From Eukaryota sp. TZLM1-RC (taxonomy: Eukaryota; Metamonada: BaSk clade): 64,000 bases of DNA. The notes beneath the pieces are model-generated. The model did not search any database. It was given only the letters and a program-made list of their open reading frames with translations, and was not told where the DNA came from. Shown piece after piece: positions 32,124 through 42,547 of this stretch (within the stretch, counting starts at the first letter, position 1; each line of letters begins with the position of its first letter). A program made the translations under genes and the position numbers. The stretch lies in assembly GCA_040285825.1 (NCBI GenBank), contig JAUPSS010000002.1, positions 1,116,001 to 1,180,000 on the forward strand, given 5' to 3'.

Positions 32124-34796
32124 ATGTCCATTGTTTTATTTGATTATAAACTAAAAAAACCAAAAGACCAATTACGAAAACCCCAAGAACACATGTTCTA
32201 CCCTGACCTTGTCAGCGACCAGTCCATTCCATTAGGCCCACAGTACAACACCGTAAATAGTCAAACTACTCCACTTTTCACTGACCATGACGACATTGTG
32301 GCAACTGTTGTTTCTTTAAATAGTGTTTGTCGTTCAATGGACCCTTCCCTATCCACTACTCTTACAGAAGTTTGTAAAAAACTTATGAGTTCTTCGGTTG
32401 AAACCAGGAGACTTTTTCTCTGCCTCAATGGCCATGGACCCTTAATTGACTTTATCTCACATGTTTCTAACCACCTTCGTCTACAGCTTCAAAAACTCCA
32501 TTATCCAACTGAATTTTATTCTGCTGCTTTTGATGGATCCCTCTCTACATCTGATTCCTTCGAATTACTGTGTCAACCCGTCCCACTCTCCACATCTGTC
32601 ACTTTCCCGACCAATGTGACCCCTGCAGCTCTCATCCATGCTGTGGGTGTCATAAAGTATCTATCAATAGATTGTTATAATGCTGATAACCCAGACGATT
32701 CTGACGAAGAAAAGGATGACGATACCATTGAATCAATGCTCACCAATAACTTTGTAATCACTCCTTCTTTAGCAGAAGATCTCATCACTCTGGCTATGTC
32801 CACACCATTGGCTTCTTCTGACTTTTTCGGCACCTCTGAACCCCTTGAATTCCTGGTGGTGGTCTCTTCTGCAGCAGCCGAGGCCTTGAACTTTTCCTCA
32901 TCTGACTTACTATCCAAGCCCAATTGTATAAATACTCAACAAGCCCTACCTTTACCAGGGTCATTGGTTGCTTTCTCCTTAATGAAACCAGTGGAGTTTT
33001 GTTTGTTCAGCAGGGTGTTGGGTCCTCTTACTGCTCTTCCCAATCCCAGTGTCTTGGACAATCATTTTGGATTGATTAGGTTGATTGAGAATGGGTTAGA
33101 TACTTTACCTTCCCCTTTTGTGCATCCTTCTCCTATTTCGAGCTCATACGTTCATAGTTTATTATCGAGCCTTGATTTCCTGCCTTGTCGTCTTGGTCTT
33201 ATGCTCTCTCTTCAGTGCTTGGTTGCTCCTTTCTGTTCAAAGTTCATGGATGATGAGATGTTTAGTTTCATTATCAGACTTGTAGGAGCCCCAAACACTG
33301 ATTCCTTACTTTCACAACTGAAACAGCCAAACAAGAGATCAAGAGCAAAAAGAGATTTACTTCAAACGATTGCTGCATCAGCTGTCCTTTTCCTTCCTAG
33401 AACCCAGAGCAGTGGGTATTCGTGGAGTGAAATTTCTCAAGTTATAGTAAGCAAAAGAGGATTAGATCTTTCATCAGCCGAGGACTTTACTTTGAGACAG
33501 TTACGCTTACTTAATTTGGGAAGGGGTGATCGTAACTTAAATTCAATTTTGGAATTAGTCCTGTCAGGCTGCAGAGCTGAACTTCTTCTGACCATGGCCA
33601 GCCTTTCGAACGGGCCTTTTAGGTCCTTTTTCCTTAAAAAATTGTTTTCGGCACCTCTTCCATGTTTCCTTTCACTGAAACATTCACTTGGGTTACTTGC
33701 ACAACGCAGATGGGATCCTCAAGTGGGAAGTGTCTCTAAGTTTACTCAAGCCAGGTGCTTTGACCATCGCCATGACATTTTAGTAGCTGCATGTGCAAGG
33801 TTGTTGTTTACTATTTCTTCATCTTTTTCCACTGATAGCTTGGGGGCTTTGACTGGCTTAAATGAACGAACATTAGAAGGGATTGATACTGATCAGCTAG
33901 AACTAGTTGTTGAGCACAATCCCAATTCGGTGTTTGGGGTTTTGGTAAAGACGGCAAGAGTTCTATCATATACATTTCCTAATGAAGAAGAGTTGTTGGA
34001 GGAGGATGATGAACATTTGCCAAATTCCAACACAACTGCAAGTGATTTACTAAGGTGTAATAGATTGATTGGAATTTCTCGACTATTACCATTCTTTGAT
34101 TCATTTCTTCATACTGATCACCCCAAATTTCTATGTGCAAGACGACCAGAAGAACATTCTATTCTGAAAACAAGGGCACTTTTGGTAAGGAAAGCTGGGC
34201 TGATTCCCATTGTTATTGATAACATTTTAGTTGATCTTGATACAGGACCTAATAGACTTGAATCTTGCTTTGATTTCTTGGGTTCATGTCTACGTTTTCC
34301 TCTTCTTCGCAGTGTCGTCTCTGAGTGTGTAAATGGTGAACAAGGGGAAAAGTTCTTTGAGATTGTTAGAAATCATTGTTCGGAGTCTGCCTTGTTCATT
34401 CGATCCTTGGTCTTTGAATGTAATTTTCAAAAAGATTATAATCCATTCGAGCCTGTTTTACAACAATTTAGTGACCAAATACTGCACAGTGGTGATGTCT
34501 TGAAGAAATTATTAACCAATATCAATTTAACCAATATTCAAAGGGGTAATATTTGTGTGTTCAATTCAGCCTTGATGATTTTGTATTTAAATTCTCCATT
34601 ATTGGATACAATTTCTTTTTCTAAAAAGGAAACAGATGCGCTTTTTGATTTTATTAGAATGTGGAAAAAAACCTATCTTATTGCACAAGCAGAAATTACA
34701 TCATTTTATGCTTCTTGTTCCCTTCCATTAAGGAGATCTCTTCCAGGAATTGTGGAAAGATTGTTAACTAAGTTAAGCGTCAAAGGAAAGGCTTAG
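32124..34796 (+). CDS. TRPC4AP/TRUSS-like armadillo protein
   Basis: 890 residues from ATG to TAG, without interruption. A long helical repeat protein. Its C-terminal third matches the order of motifs in TRPC4AP (about 797 residues in humans): RALLVRKAGLIPIVID, CFDFLGSCLRF (near residue 714; family FDLLGELMKFN), ALFIRSLVFE, ICVFNSALMILYLNS (family CLNTSLVILML), FIRMWKKTYLIAQAEITSFY (near 842; family FLRFWQQHYL) and a final SLPGIVERLL. VEHNPNSVFGVLVK parallels another conserved patch. In animals TRPC4AP is a DDB1-CUL4 substrate receptor that binds TRPC4 and TNFR1. Which role is kept here is unknown. A short acidic insert (DDSDEEKDDDT) lies near 200. Confidence 0.65.
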   Translation: MSIVLFDYKLKKPKDQLRKPQEHMFYPDLVSDQSIPLGPQYNTVNSQTTPLFTDHDDIVATVVSLNSVCRSMDPSLSTTLTEVCKKLMSSSVETRRLFLCLNGHGPLIDFISHVSNHLRLQLQKLHYPTEFYSAAFDGSLSTSDSFELLCQPVPLSTSVTFPTNVTPAALIHAVGVIKYLSIDCYNADNPDDSDEEKDDDTIESMLTNNFVITPSLAEDLITLAMSTPLASSDFFGTSEPLEFLVVVSSAAAEALNFSSSDLLSKPNCINTQQALPLPGSLVAFSLMKPVEFCLFSRVLGPLTALPNPSVLDNHFGLIRLIENGLDTLPSPFVHPSPISSSYVHSLLSSLDFLPCRLGLMLSLQCLVAPFCSKFMDDEMFSFIIRLVGAPNTDSLLSQLKQPNKRSRAKRDLLQTIAASAVLFLPRTQSSGYSWSEISQVIVSKRGLDLSSAEDFTLRQLRLLNLGRGDRNLNSILELVLSGCRAELLLTMASLSNGPFRSFFLKKLFSAPLPCFLSLKHSLGLLAQRRWDPQVGSVSKFTQARCFDHRHDILVAACARLLFTISSSFSTDSLGALTGLNERTLEGIDTDQLELVVEHNPNSVFGVLVKTARVLSYTFPNEEELLEEDDEHLPNSNTTASDLLRCNRLIGISRLLPFFDSFLHTDHPKFLCARRPEEHSILKTRALLVRKAGLIPIVIDNILVDLDTGPNRLESCFDFLGSCLRFPLLRSVVSECVNGEQGEKFFEIVRNHCSESALFIRSLVFECNFQKDYNPFEPVLQQFSDQILHSGDVLKKLLTNINLTNIQRGNICVFNSALMILYLNSPLLDTISFSKKETDALFDFIRMWKKTYLIAQAEITSFYASCSLPLRRSLPGIVERLLTKLSVKGKA

Positions 34797-35175
34797 TTGT
34801 TTCTTAATATTAAATCAGTGCGGTTTTCTTCAGACAGGATTGGTTTCGGTGGGTTTTTTTGACATTTGTATTTTTTTAATTTCCACTAAATAAACTAGTT
34901 TTTGAAGAATTACCCTTTTTTAATCATCAATGGGTGTGTATTTCAGAGACTTTAACACCCGGGCTCAATATTGCGCTATAAATTATAAGCTTAATTAATT
35001 TACAGTTTGGTTGTTCTAAATTGTAGTAATTGTAGGTGGCTTTTATAACGTTTTACATTGCTATTTTAAGATTTCATATACAGATGTCTTATCTATTGAT
35101 TCTAATTAATTGAGCCCCTGTAAACGCTTCCTGTTTGTTGAAGAATTGTAAGTCAAGACTACACATTTCCAGACA
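34797..35175. other. Intergenic, nothing recognised
   Basis: AT-rich gap with the 3' UTR of the TRPC4AP-like gene. No frame or repeat apart from the retrotransposon tail that follows. Confidence 0.5.
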
Positions 35176-35272
35176 TTAAGCAGATCAAGATTTTGTAGAG
35201 GAAATCTTGGTTCAATGATAGTCGTCCCATTAGTTATGAGTTAATTTAATTAAGTGTGCAAATTCAATAAAT
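35176..35272 (+). mobile_element. Non-LTR family A tail, about 97 bp
   Basis: Copies only the last codons (DFVEEILV) and 3' UTR of family A, ending GTGCAAATTCAATAAA. It lies about 90 bp upstream of the SCAPER-like start codon, so it may sit in that promoter. Confidence 0.75.
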
Positions 35273-35363
35273 ATAACTTTAGACATTAAGCAGAAAAACA
35301 ATGAATGTTCAAAAGATTTGCAAGTTTTAGTTTTCCAGGCTCCAACCCACGCCATATCCTTGA

Positions 35364-37556
35364 ATGGCTTCCCCTCATGACAACTTTGTCTCTGACGGAT
35401 CTCCCTATACTCCCTTGACTTCTTCTCCTTCTCCCCACTTCACTACTGTTTCTGAACCGTCCTCAGCCCTCTCTTCTCCTAAACTTCACCGTGATCGTTA
35501 CTCTCAGCTTTCTCCTGATGAACAACGATGGAAAATACATGATCGTCTTCAATCTGCTAAGCAAAAACGTTCCGAACATTTACGACGAAAGAAGGATGTC
35601 TGGAAACGAGAACAAGAGAAAATAAACCTAGCAAATCAACGCAGAGAAGAGAAGAAGGACCAAATTCTACACACTTCTGAACAAAGACAAAGGTCTGCGC
35701 AAGCACGAAGGGAGCAAAACATGAAGGAAATCAAAGATAAAACCACTGAACAGTTAAGTAAGGTTTCAGAAGCCTTATTTGTCCATAACTTGGCCAAGGA
35801 TTCCCGGAGCTTCGGAATCCACGAGCTCAATATTAGGAAGCAAGCCAATGCTGATGATAGAAGAAAGCAAATGTTGAAGAGTCAGACGGAAAACTTAAAG
35901 TTGTCAAATCATGATAGAATAGAAAAGGCTCAGAAGAAGAGAGAGATGATTGAGGCTGAAAAGATTGAAAAGTTTAAGCGGAATGAAGAGAAGAGAGAGT
36001 TTCAAAGGGGTAAAGTTAAGTCCTCGCCAGTTAGTTATAGAGAAAGTCAAGAAGGGTCAATTAAAGAAAGGGTCAAGAATGTCGATACAGTCAATCAATT
36101 GAATGATTTTGTGGGAAGGTGTGAACGTGAAGGTCAAATATTAGGATCAGAATTCAAAAGCAAACTTGAAACATGCCAAGATTATCTTGATTTTTGTGAT
36201 TCCAATCAAGGGATTCAACTAATCAATTTGATTGCAGAGTTTCAGCTGTTAGTAACTGGGTTAGTTTCCGAAATCAGTTCATCGCCTTCCTCTGCTCGTA
36301 ATCAAAAATTCAAAAATTTCCAGAGAATTATCCAGGAAATCACAAAGGAAAAGTACTCAGTATCTTCTGAAACTGTTGCTAAATTTCTTATTGCAACCGA
36401 ATTTATCGACTGTTTTTTCACTCTCATCGCCTCATCATCTTTGTTGAATTTTGAACACAAAAAGTCTTTATTAAGTATAGTTGTGTCTTTTTTGAAGGAA
36501 CTTAATACTCAAATGATCATTAATTATATTTATTTATCCAAAAAGTTTGTTATCATTATCTCTCTTATTATTAATCTTATCGAGACTACCCCCAAAAAGA
36601 AAGCAAATTCAATTAGTTTGCTTCTATTTGGTTTAATTGAGTTTGTTCTCTATCTGTTTAGTTTTATTGGACCTAATAGTCATTTAGTTTACGAAAACTG
36701 CTCTGATTTTATAGACTTTTCCTTGCAATCTGGTTTATTCAAGACAATGCTAGAATATTTTTATGAAAATTTATTGTCTGATTCTAAAATGAATTTAGTA
36801 TTTGAATTTTTCCACAAGTTTGCTCTATTTTTTGACACCTTAATCATTCATAATCACTCAATCTCCGAGTCAACTCTACGTTCCGGTTTCGTTTCTTCCA
36901 TTTTAACTTCCCTTTTCGACACTCTGTCCGCAATTGTTCTCTCAATCTGTGACACCTTTGCCACCAAGTCTTTTAGAGAGACTACTCAGTCCCTCCCTTC
37001 GTCACCCTTTACCCATGCTCTTCGGTCAGCCAGAAATATACAAGTGTCGAATGAAAAGCTATTGTTTATTGCTTCTTGTCTTTCTTTGGTTAATAAGTTG
37101 GGATCATTACAGCACCTTCACCCTTTTATTTCTGATTGTTTGGTTTTTAATTCGGTTCTGAGGTTGGAGTTTTTACACACCAGCTCTGCTTTACTGGCGC
37201 TTTGTTGTGCTAATTTAGAGGAACCGTCTTATTATTCTATTTCGGCCACAATTTTAGATTTATTCGTTTTTATTTCAAAGACTGAAAGTGGCAGGGAAAT
37301 CTTTTCAAGTTTTTCCATCGGCAATATGAATCTAATATCCCGATTATTGAACCTTCCATTTACTTTTTTCAGTGATTCCCTGTTAAAAGTTCGTCTTTTC
37401 TCTGTAATTTGTTTTTGTTTCATATCTGAAAGAAATAGAAGTTTAATTCTAGAGGAAATTAATCCAAGCTTTCTCATTGATTTTCTTAATCATAATCATT
37501 CAGGCACTTACTTGTCTATTGAAGAAAAGAACTTGGTCTTGGAACTTTTGACATAG
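35364..37556 (+). CDS. SCAPER-like protein: charged coiled coil plus helical repeats
   Basis: 730 residues from ATG to TAG. Residues 1-55 are Ser/Pro-rich. Residues 50-220 form a Lys/Arg/Glu coiled coil with SCAPER-like phrasing (KQKRSEHLRRKKDVWKREQE; QRQRSAQARREQNMKEI). The rest is hydrophobic helical repeat sequence (LLIATEFIDCFFTLIASSSL; LFSVICFCFISERNR). In animals SCAPER is an ER- and cilium-associated, microtubule-linked protein. Its zinc finger is not visible here. Given the weak coil-based similarity, a generic coiled-coil/HEAT protein is the safe call. Confidence 0.45.
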   Translation: MASPHDNFVSDGSPYTPLTSSPSPHFTTVSEPSSALSSPKLHRDRYSQLSPDEQRWKIHDRLQSAKQKRSEHLRRKKDVWKREQEKINLANQRREEKKDQILHTSEQRQRSAQARREQNMKEIKDKTTEQLSKVSEALFVHNLAKDSRSFGIHELNIRKQANADDRRKQMLKSQTENLKLSNHDRIEKAQKKREMIEAEKIEKFKRNEEKREFQRGKVKSSPVSYRESQEGSIKERVKNVDTVNQLNDFVGRCEREGQILGSEFKSKLETCQDYLDFCDSNQGIQLINLIAEFQLLVTGLVSEISSSPSSARNQKFKNFQRIIQEITKEKYSVSSETVAKFLIATEFIDCFFTLIASSSLLNFEHKKSLLSIVVSFLKELNTQMIINYIYLSKKFVIIISLIINLIETTPKKKANSISLLLFGLIEFVLYLFSFIGPNSHLVYENCSDFIDFSLQSGLFKTMLEYFYENLLSDSKMNLVFEFFHKFALFFDTLIIHNHSISESTLRSGFVSSILTSLFDTLSAIVLSICDTFATKSFRETTQSLPSSPFTHALRSARNIQVSNEKLLFIASCLSLVNKLGSLQHLHPFISDCLVFNSVLRLEFLHTSSALLALCCANLEEPSYYSISATILDLFVFISKTESGREIFSSFSIGNMNLISRLLNLPFTFFSDSLLKVRLFSVICFCFISERNRSLILEEINPSFLIDFLNHNHSGTYLSIEEKNLVLELLT

Positions 37557-37974
37557 GAGTTTGTTTAGTTTTTTTTTGCTTCTTTATTAGTTTCTTTGTA
37601 TATTATCATTTTTTGTTCATGGAGTTGTTATTCCAGAAACTCTAATTTATATTATTCTTGCCTGACCACAGAGTCGTTCCTTCAATAAATTTGTTTCTTT
37701 TCTCTCAATCTTTCTTTATCATTAGTATAATATTATGACCTAATGGAGCTAAAAGTGTTTGCAGAGATAGGTTTTGAAGATTTGTCTGACAAAGCACTTA
37801 ATTGTTGCGAAAAGTTTATTTATTTCTTTTATTGGATATTGGACATTGAACAGTCAAACAATTTAAGTTATAGAGGGAGTAAGACGATTGACCAAAGTAC
37901 AAAGTACAACTAAAACACACTATATATCTATAACACACAGTGTTTGTTCGTTGATATTAATAATTAATTAATCA
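37557..37974. other. Intergenic, nothing recognised
   Basis: 3' flank of the SCAPER-like gene. T-rich, no frame or repeat of note. Confidence 0.5.
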
Positions 37975-38240
37975 GTAGAAGCAGAAATTCTTTTGAAAGA
38001 CTTCCAACAGTTGGTTCAACAAAGAACAATGAAGAGATTCGATGTCTTTTTGTGGCGCTTAAGAATTTAATTCGCTGATATTAATAGATTACTTCATTTC
38101 TTTAATCAAATAAGAGATGCAATGGCGAGAAAACAGAAAGTCAGGCTATGGTAGGGTAAATCTTGGTTCAATGCATTTAGTCCAATATCTAATTTAACTT
38201 TATTAAGTGTTATAGTTCAATAGAATAATTCGGATTCAAT
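37975..38240 (+). mobile_element. Old non-LTR family A 3'-end fragment
   Basis: Encodes a diverged family A C-terminus (EAEILLKDFQQLVQQRTMKR, then FDVFLWRLRI and FFNQIRDAMARKQ) with internal stops. More diverged than the copies at 39.5-42.5 kb, so it was inserted earlier. Confidence 0.65.
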
Positions 38241-38483
38241 ACTATAAAAGCAGTTGATAAAATGTCTACAAAGCAACATTAACATTGATTTAACCATATC
38301 GTTAACATTATTACTAAAATTTAATTTATTGAACTTATTATTAAACTTGATGATTTAGAATTAAATAAATGGAAGAAATATTATCTTGACTGTTTGCCCT
38401 TGACACTTGGAGTAAATGTTTTCCTGATAATGTACAGGAAATACTACCAGGAAATACTAGTCTACTAGAAAATATGAGGTATA

Positions 38484-39390
38484 TTGTTGAAAAAATGCAT
38501 CAAAATTGAAGGCTTGGATTTTAGTGTTCGTCGTGGATCGGCCAAAAATGATAATCCCACATTCGCCAATTTTCTGTTAGATGCCCAAAACAGTTCCTCT
38601 TTGTGTTTAATTTCTCAAATTCCTCAAATTTATGGTCTTCTTTCAGATAATACCACATTTTCTTCTACAATACGCCTTCAATGTTGCATTTGGCCTGATA
38701 AGGTTTCCAATATTTTGATATTTAAATGAGGATCAAAAATTTCTCCAAATCATCTTGTTAATTGTAAACACTTTATTACTCTCCGATCAAATTTTCATGA
38801 CACAGTTAGTGATCAACTCTATTGTATGTCAAAATCACAAAAAATTGTTTCCTATTTAGAACCATTACTCTTTCGTTTGGTTGATGAAGATGCTTTGAAT
38901 TCTTTTGGTCGAAATAGAGCTGATTTAATGCTTGAAGGTTTTGAGGGGACGACTATCATTACTGATGTGAATTCAACTGATGTGTGTAATAATTCTTTTA
39001 TACCATTAGCTCAGTCAAGACACAAAAATCCGCTGTCTGTTGCCGAAAACACTAAAATTGCTAAATATAGAGCAAAGTTGCTATCCTTGAATGCTGAATC
39101 ACATACTCATTATGTCCTTTGCCCATTTGCTTTTCCCCTACATGGCACGCTTGGACCACTTGTTTTATCTTTATTGGATGATTTTGTTGAAATTGTGCAA
39201 CAACATACAGGATGAATTTTTGACAAAATGTTTTGGAAGAAGAGAATTGTATTTTCAATTTTCAAAGGTGTTGTCTCCTTATTATCTTCTGCTTTTTTAC
39301 CTCTTGGTCGTTTTTATGAAGGAGAGATTTCCAGTCAATTGTTTTTGGCTGATTTGGGATATGAAGATATAGAAATTTAAGTTTGTACAA
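38484..39390 (+). mobile_element. Non-LTR family D copy with zinc knuckle and RLE core
   Basis: Frames at 38484-38729 and 38730-39215, joined across a TGA, encode CCIWPDKV, NHLVNCKHFITLRS (zinc knuckle plus R motif), HDTVSDQLYCM, EPLL, NRADLMLEGFEGTTIITDVN (D...D endonuclease core) and FAFPLHGTLGPLVLSLLDDF. A shifted frame to 39372 completes the tail. The closest relative in the window is 59.64-60.5 kb. The upstream RT is missing. Confidence 0.72.
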
Positions 39391-39455
39391 TAGTGTTTTG
39401 TTATTATTTATTAATAAATTAAGGTCATTTTTTGATTTTATGCTTTATAGCAAAG

Positions 39456-39720
39456 ATTTCAAAACATTTATTGAACTTCCATACTTAACAAAATAAATTC
39501 ATAATTAATGGATTTTATTTAATTGAACCAAGATTTCCTCTACAAAATCTTGATCTGCTTGATGTCTAGCTAAAGCTTCTCTTATTCGATTGAAAAACCG
39601 AGGTAATCTATTAATAATGGCAAATTGAATCCGAGAGCGCCATAAAAAAATATCAAATCTTTTCATTGTTTTTTCTTGAACCATTTTTTTAGAAGAAATT
39701 AATTTATTGAATTTGCACAC
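39456..39720 (-). mobile_element. Non-LTR family A 3'-end fragment
   Basis: Repeats the last ~65 codons and 3' UTR of the adjacent larger copy (MKRFDIFLWRSRIQFAIINR, LARHQADQDFVEEILVQ). It abuts that copy head to tail. Confidence 0.75.
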
Positions 39721-41036
39721 TTGATTAAATAAAATCATAACTAATGGGACGACTATCATTAAACCAAGATTTCCTCTACAAAATCTTGATTTGCTTGCTG
39801 TCTAGCTAAAGCTTCTCTAATTCGATTGAAAAACCGCGGTAATCTATTAATAATGGCAAATTGAATCCGTGAACGCCATAAAAAAATATCAAATCTTTTC
39901 ATTGTTTTTTCTTTAACCATTTTTTGGAAGTCATCCAAAAAAGTTTCTGCTTCAACTGATAATCTTCCATTTATCGAAAATGGAAAAGCAATAAAAACCA
40001 GCTGTGTATTTCTATCGATATTTGCATCTTCAATTTCTTTATCATATTTTCTATGTTTTTCTTTTGCTTTAAAATCCAGAGCAGCCACAGGATTAAGTTT
40101 CCTTCTGTGAACCAAAGTATCGTTTGCAACATTACATGAGACAAAGTCAACAATAGCTTCAGAATTATCAATCCAATCACAGTATACATCACCTCTATCA
40201 TCAGAACCAAAATTATTCAGAGAAAGTGTTTCTTTCAGCAGGGGCTCTTTGATACACGATATCCTTGCAGTTTGTGCCATATTGAAAACAGTGTCTCTAA
40301 CAGCATCATGTAATGAAGAACGATAAGTTATCAATTTAGAGCAATTTAGAGCATGGCGCAAAGTGAGTTGAGGTGAATTCGAACAAATACATTTTTCTTT
40401 TGATAATAATTGGTTAATGGGGATGTTCAAATATAATCTCATTTTTGTTACAAATGCTTCATTAGTAGCACACAATCCAAATCTTCGTGGTACAATGGTT
40501 ACAAAAAGTGAAGAATCTGACACCTTGTTTTCACAAACACCCTTTTCCAATAACAATGAGTGAAGATCTTGATTTAAAACAGCCGAGCTGCAAATATTAT
40601 TATAAAGATCTTTTTCATACATTCCAGTCAATCTTTTCTGTAATGTTCGAAGAGTGTACTTCAAATTTAAAACATTTTTTTCTGGAATGTTGCCATTGAA
40701 TGATTGGGGAAAACATCGACCCCATTTTTCTACATCAATTCTTGAAATTTCTTCATTTAATGCAAAAACAGTGGAACTTTGCGTTGTCATCAATAAATCT
40801 TCCCAATCTGCAAATCTTTCGGAGAACTCAAAGATTGCATTTCTGCATCCACCAACAAAAGCACACGAGGTAAGAATAGAAGCCTTCGTCCACCCTAAAC
40901 CACCATATTGTGGACTAAGGTAAGCATGATCTGGAATTTGAAACATTTTACATCCCAGTAATTGAGACAGAACTTTTGCACGTAACTCATTAAACTTTTG
41001 AGCCAAAGGTCTAGTGACGAGAGGATTTGTAACCAT
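39721..41036 (-). mobile_element. Best-preserved non-LTR family A copy, 425-residue C-terminal ORF
   Basis: 39759-41036 reads without a stop. Order: LAQKFNELRAKVLSQLLGCK, IPDHAYLSPQYGGLGWTKAS (RT thumb-like), WEDLLMTTQSSTVFALNEEI, a helical linker, CICSNSPQLTLRHALNCSK (C-x-C-x7-H-x4-C zinc knuckle), RSSLHDAVRDTVF (R...H-D/N motif), IKEPLL, then DDRGDVYCDWIDNSEAIVDF (PD-(D/E)XK-like core) and a basic C-terminus. This order is the hallmark of RLE-type non-LTR retrotransposons (R2, CRE, Genie). Fingers and palm of the RT are absent, so it is 5'-truncated. The 3' end is ...GCAAATTCAATAAA. Confidence 0.8.
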
Positions 41037-42547
41037 TTTTGGAAATCATTCAAAAAAATTCCTGCTTCTACTGATAGTCTTCCATTTATCGAAAATGGGA
41101 AAGCAATAAAAACAAATGATCTACTTCTATCAGCATTAGCTTCTTTGATATCTCTGTCATATTTTCTATGTTTTTCTTTGACTTCAAATTCAAAAGCATC
41201 TACGGGATTAAGTTTTCTTCTTTGAAACAAAGTGTCATTTGCAACATTACAGAAGACAAAGTCAACAACAGCTTCAGAGTTCTCAATCCAATCACAGTAA
41301 ACATCACCTCTATCATCAGAACCAAAATTATTCAGAGAAAGTGTTTCCTTCAGCAGGGGCTCTTTGATACACGATATCCTTGCAATTCGTGCCATATTGA
41401 AAACAGTGTCTCTAACAGCATCATGTAATGATGAACGATAAGTTATCAATTTAGAGCAATTATGAGCATGGCGCAAAGTGAGTTGAGGTGAATTCGAACA
41501 AATACATTTCTCTTTTGATAATAATTGATAAATGGGGATATTCAAATATAATCTCATTTTTGTTACAAATGCATCATTAGTGGCACACAATCCAAATCTT
41601 CGTGGTACAATGGTTACAAAAAGTTAAGAATCTGACGACTTGTTTTCACAAACACCCTTTTCCAATAACAATGAGTGAAGATCTTGATTTAAAACAGCCG
41701 AGCTGCATATATTATTATAAAGATCTTTTTCATACATTCCAGTCAATCGTTTTTGTAATGTTCGAAGAGTGTATTTTATATTTAAATAATTCTTTTTGGG
41801 AATAATGCCATTGAGAGATAGGTAAAGCATCGACTCCCTTTTTCTACATCCATTTTTGAAATTTCTTCATTTAATGCAAACATAGAACTGCGCGTTGTCA
41901 TTAATAATTCTTTCCAATCTGCAAATCTTTCAGAAAACTAATTTTTTGCATTTCTGCATCCACCGATAAAAGCACACGAAGTAAGATTTTTTGATAATTT
42001 TTATTTATTCCGATAAAAAGCAAACTATACGACAAGGTTAAAATTCTGTGTCTTCATAACACAAATCAGCCAAGAAGAATTGACTAGGGGTTTTTCTTTC
42101 ATAAACGCGTCCAAGAGATAACAAAGCTGAAGATAATAAGGAAACAACACCTTTGAAAATTGAACATACAATTCTGTTTTGCCAAAAACTCTTCCAGTAC
42201 GTTGTTTCACAATTACAACAAAATCATCCAGAAAAGACAAAGCAAGAAAACCAAGCGTGTGATGAAGGGAACGAAGTAAGAATTGATGCCTTTGTCCAAC
42301 CTAAACCGCCATAATGAGGATTAAGATAAGCATGATCAGGAATTTGGGACATTTTACAACCTAGTAATTGTGACAAAACTTTGGCACGTAATTCATTAAA
42401 TTTCTGGGCCAAAGGCCCAGCGATAAGAGGATTTATAGAGGGAAATATATTATTAAAAATGGAATTGAAACAAAGTCTTATAATGGTAAATTTGATATGA
42501 AAATGAGGACTTTTAAGGGGGTAATTCATGCCAATGAATGGAATCAA
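41037..42547 (-). mobile_element. Second non-LTR family A copy, broken and interrupted
   Basis: Follows the first copy directly and loses its own 3' end at the junction near 41036 (NDFQKW then foreign sequence). It encodes CICSNSPQLTLRHAHNCSK, RSSLHDAVRDTVFNMA and GDVYCDWIENSEAVVDFVFC, then frameshifted sequence to 41830, a stop-ridden segment, and after a 284-bp insertion IPDHAYLNPHYGGLGWTKAS up to MIPFIGMNYPLK at 42547. Non-functional. Confidence 0.75.
41987..42270 (-). mobile_element. Family D fragment inserted into family A, with 11-bp target-site duplication
   Basis: The direct repeat ACGAAGTAAGA occurs at 41976-41986 and 42271-42281. Between them lies a minus-strand 3' piece of family D (SFLDDFVVIVKQRTG; KVLFPYYL) ending in an A-rich tail at the 41987 side. 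A 5'-truncated body, A-tail and duplication of the host sequence are the marks of target-primed reverse transcription. Confidence 0.85.
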
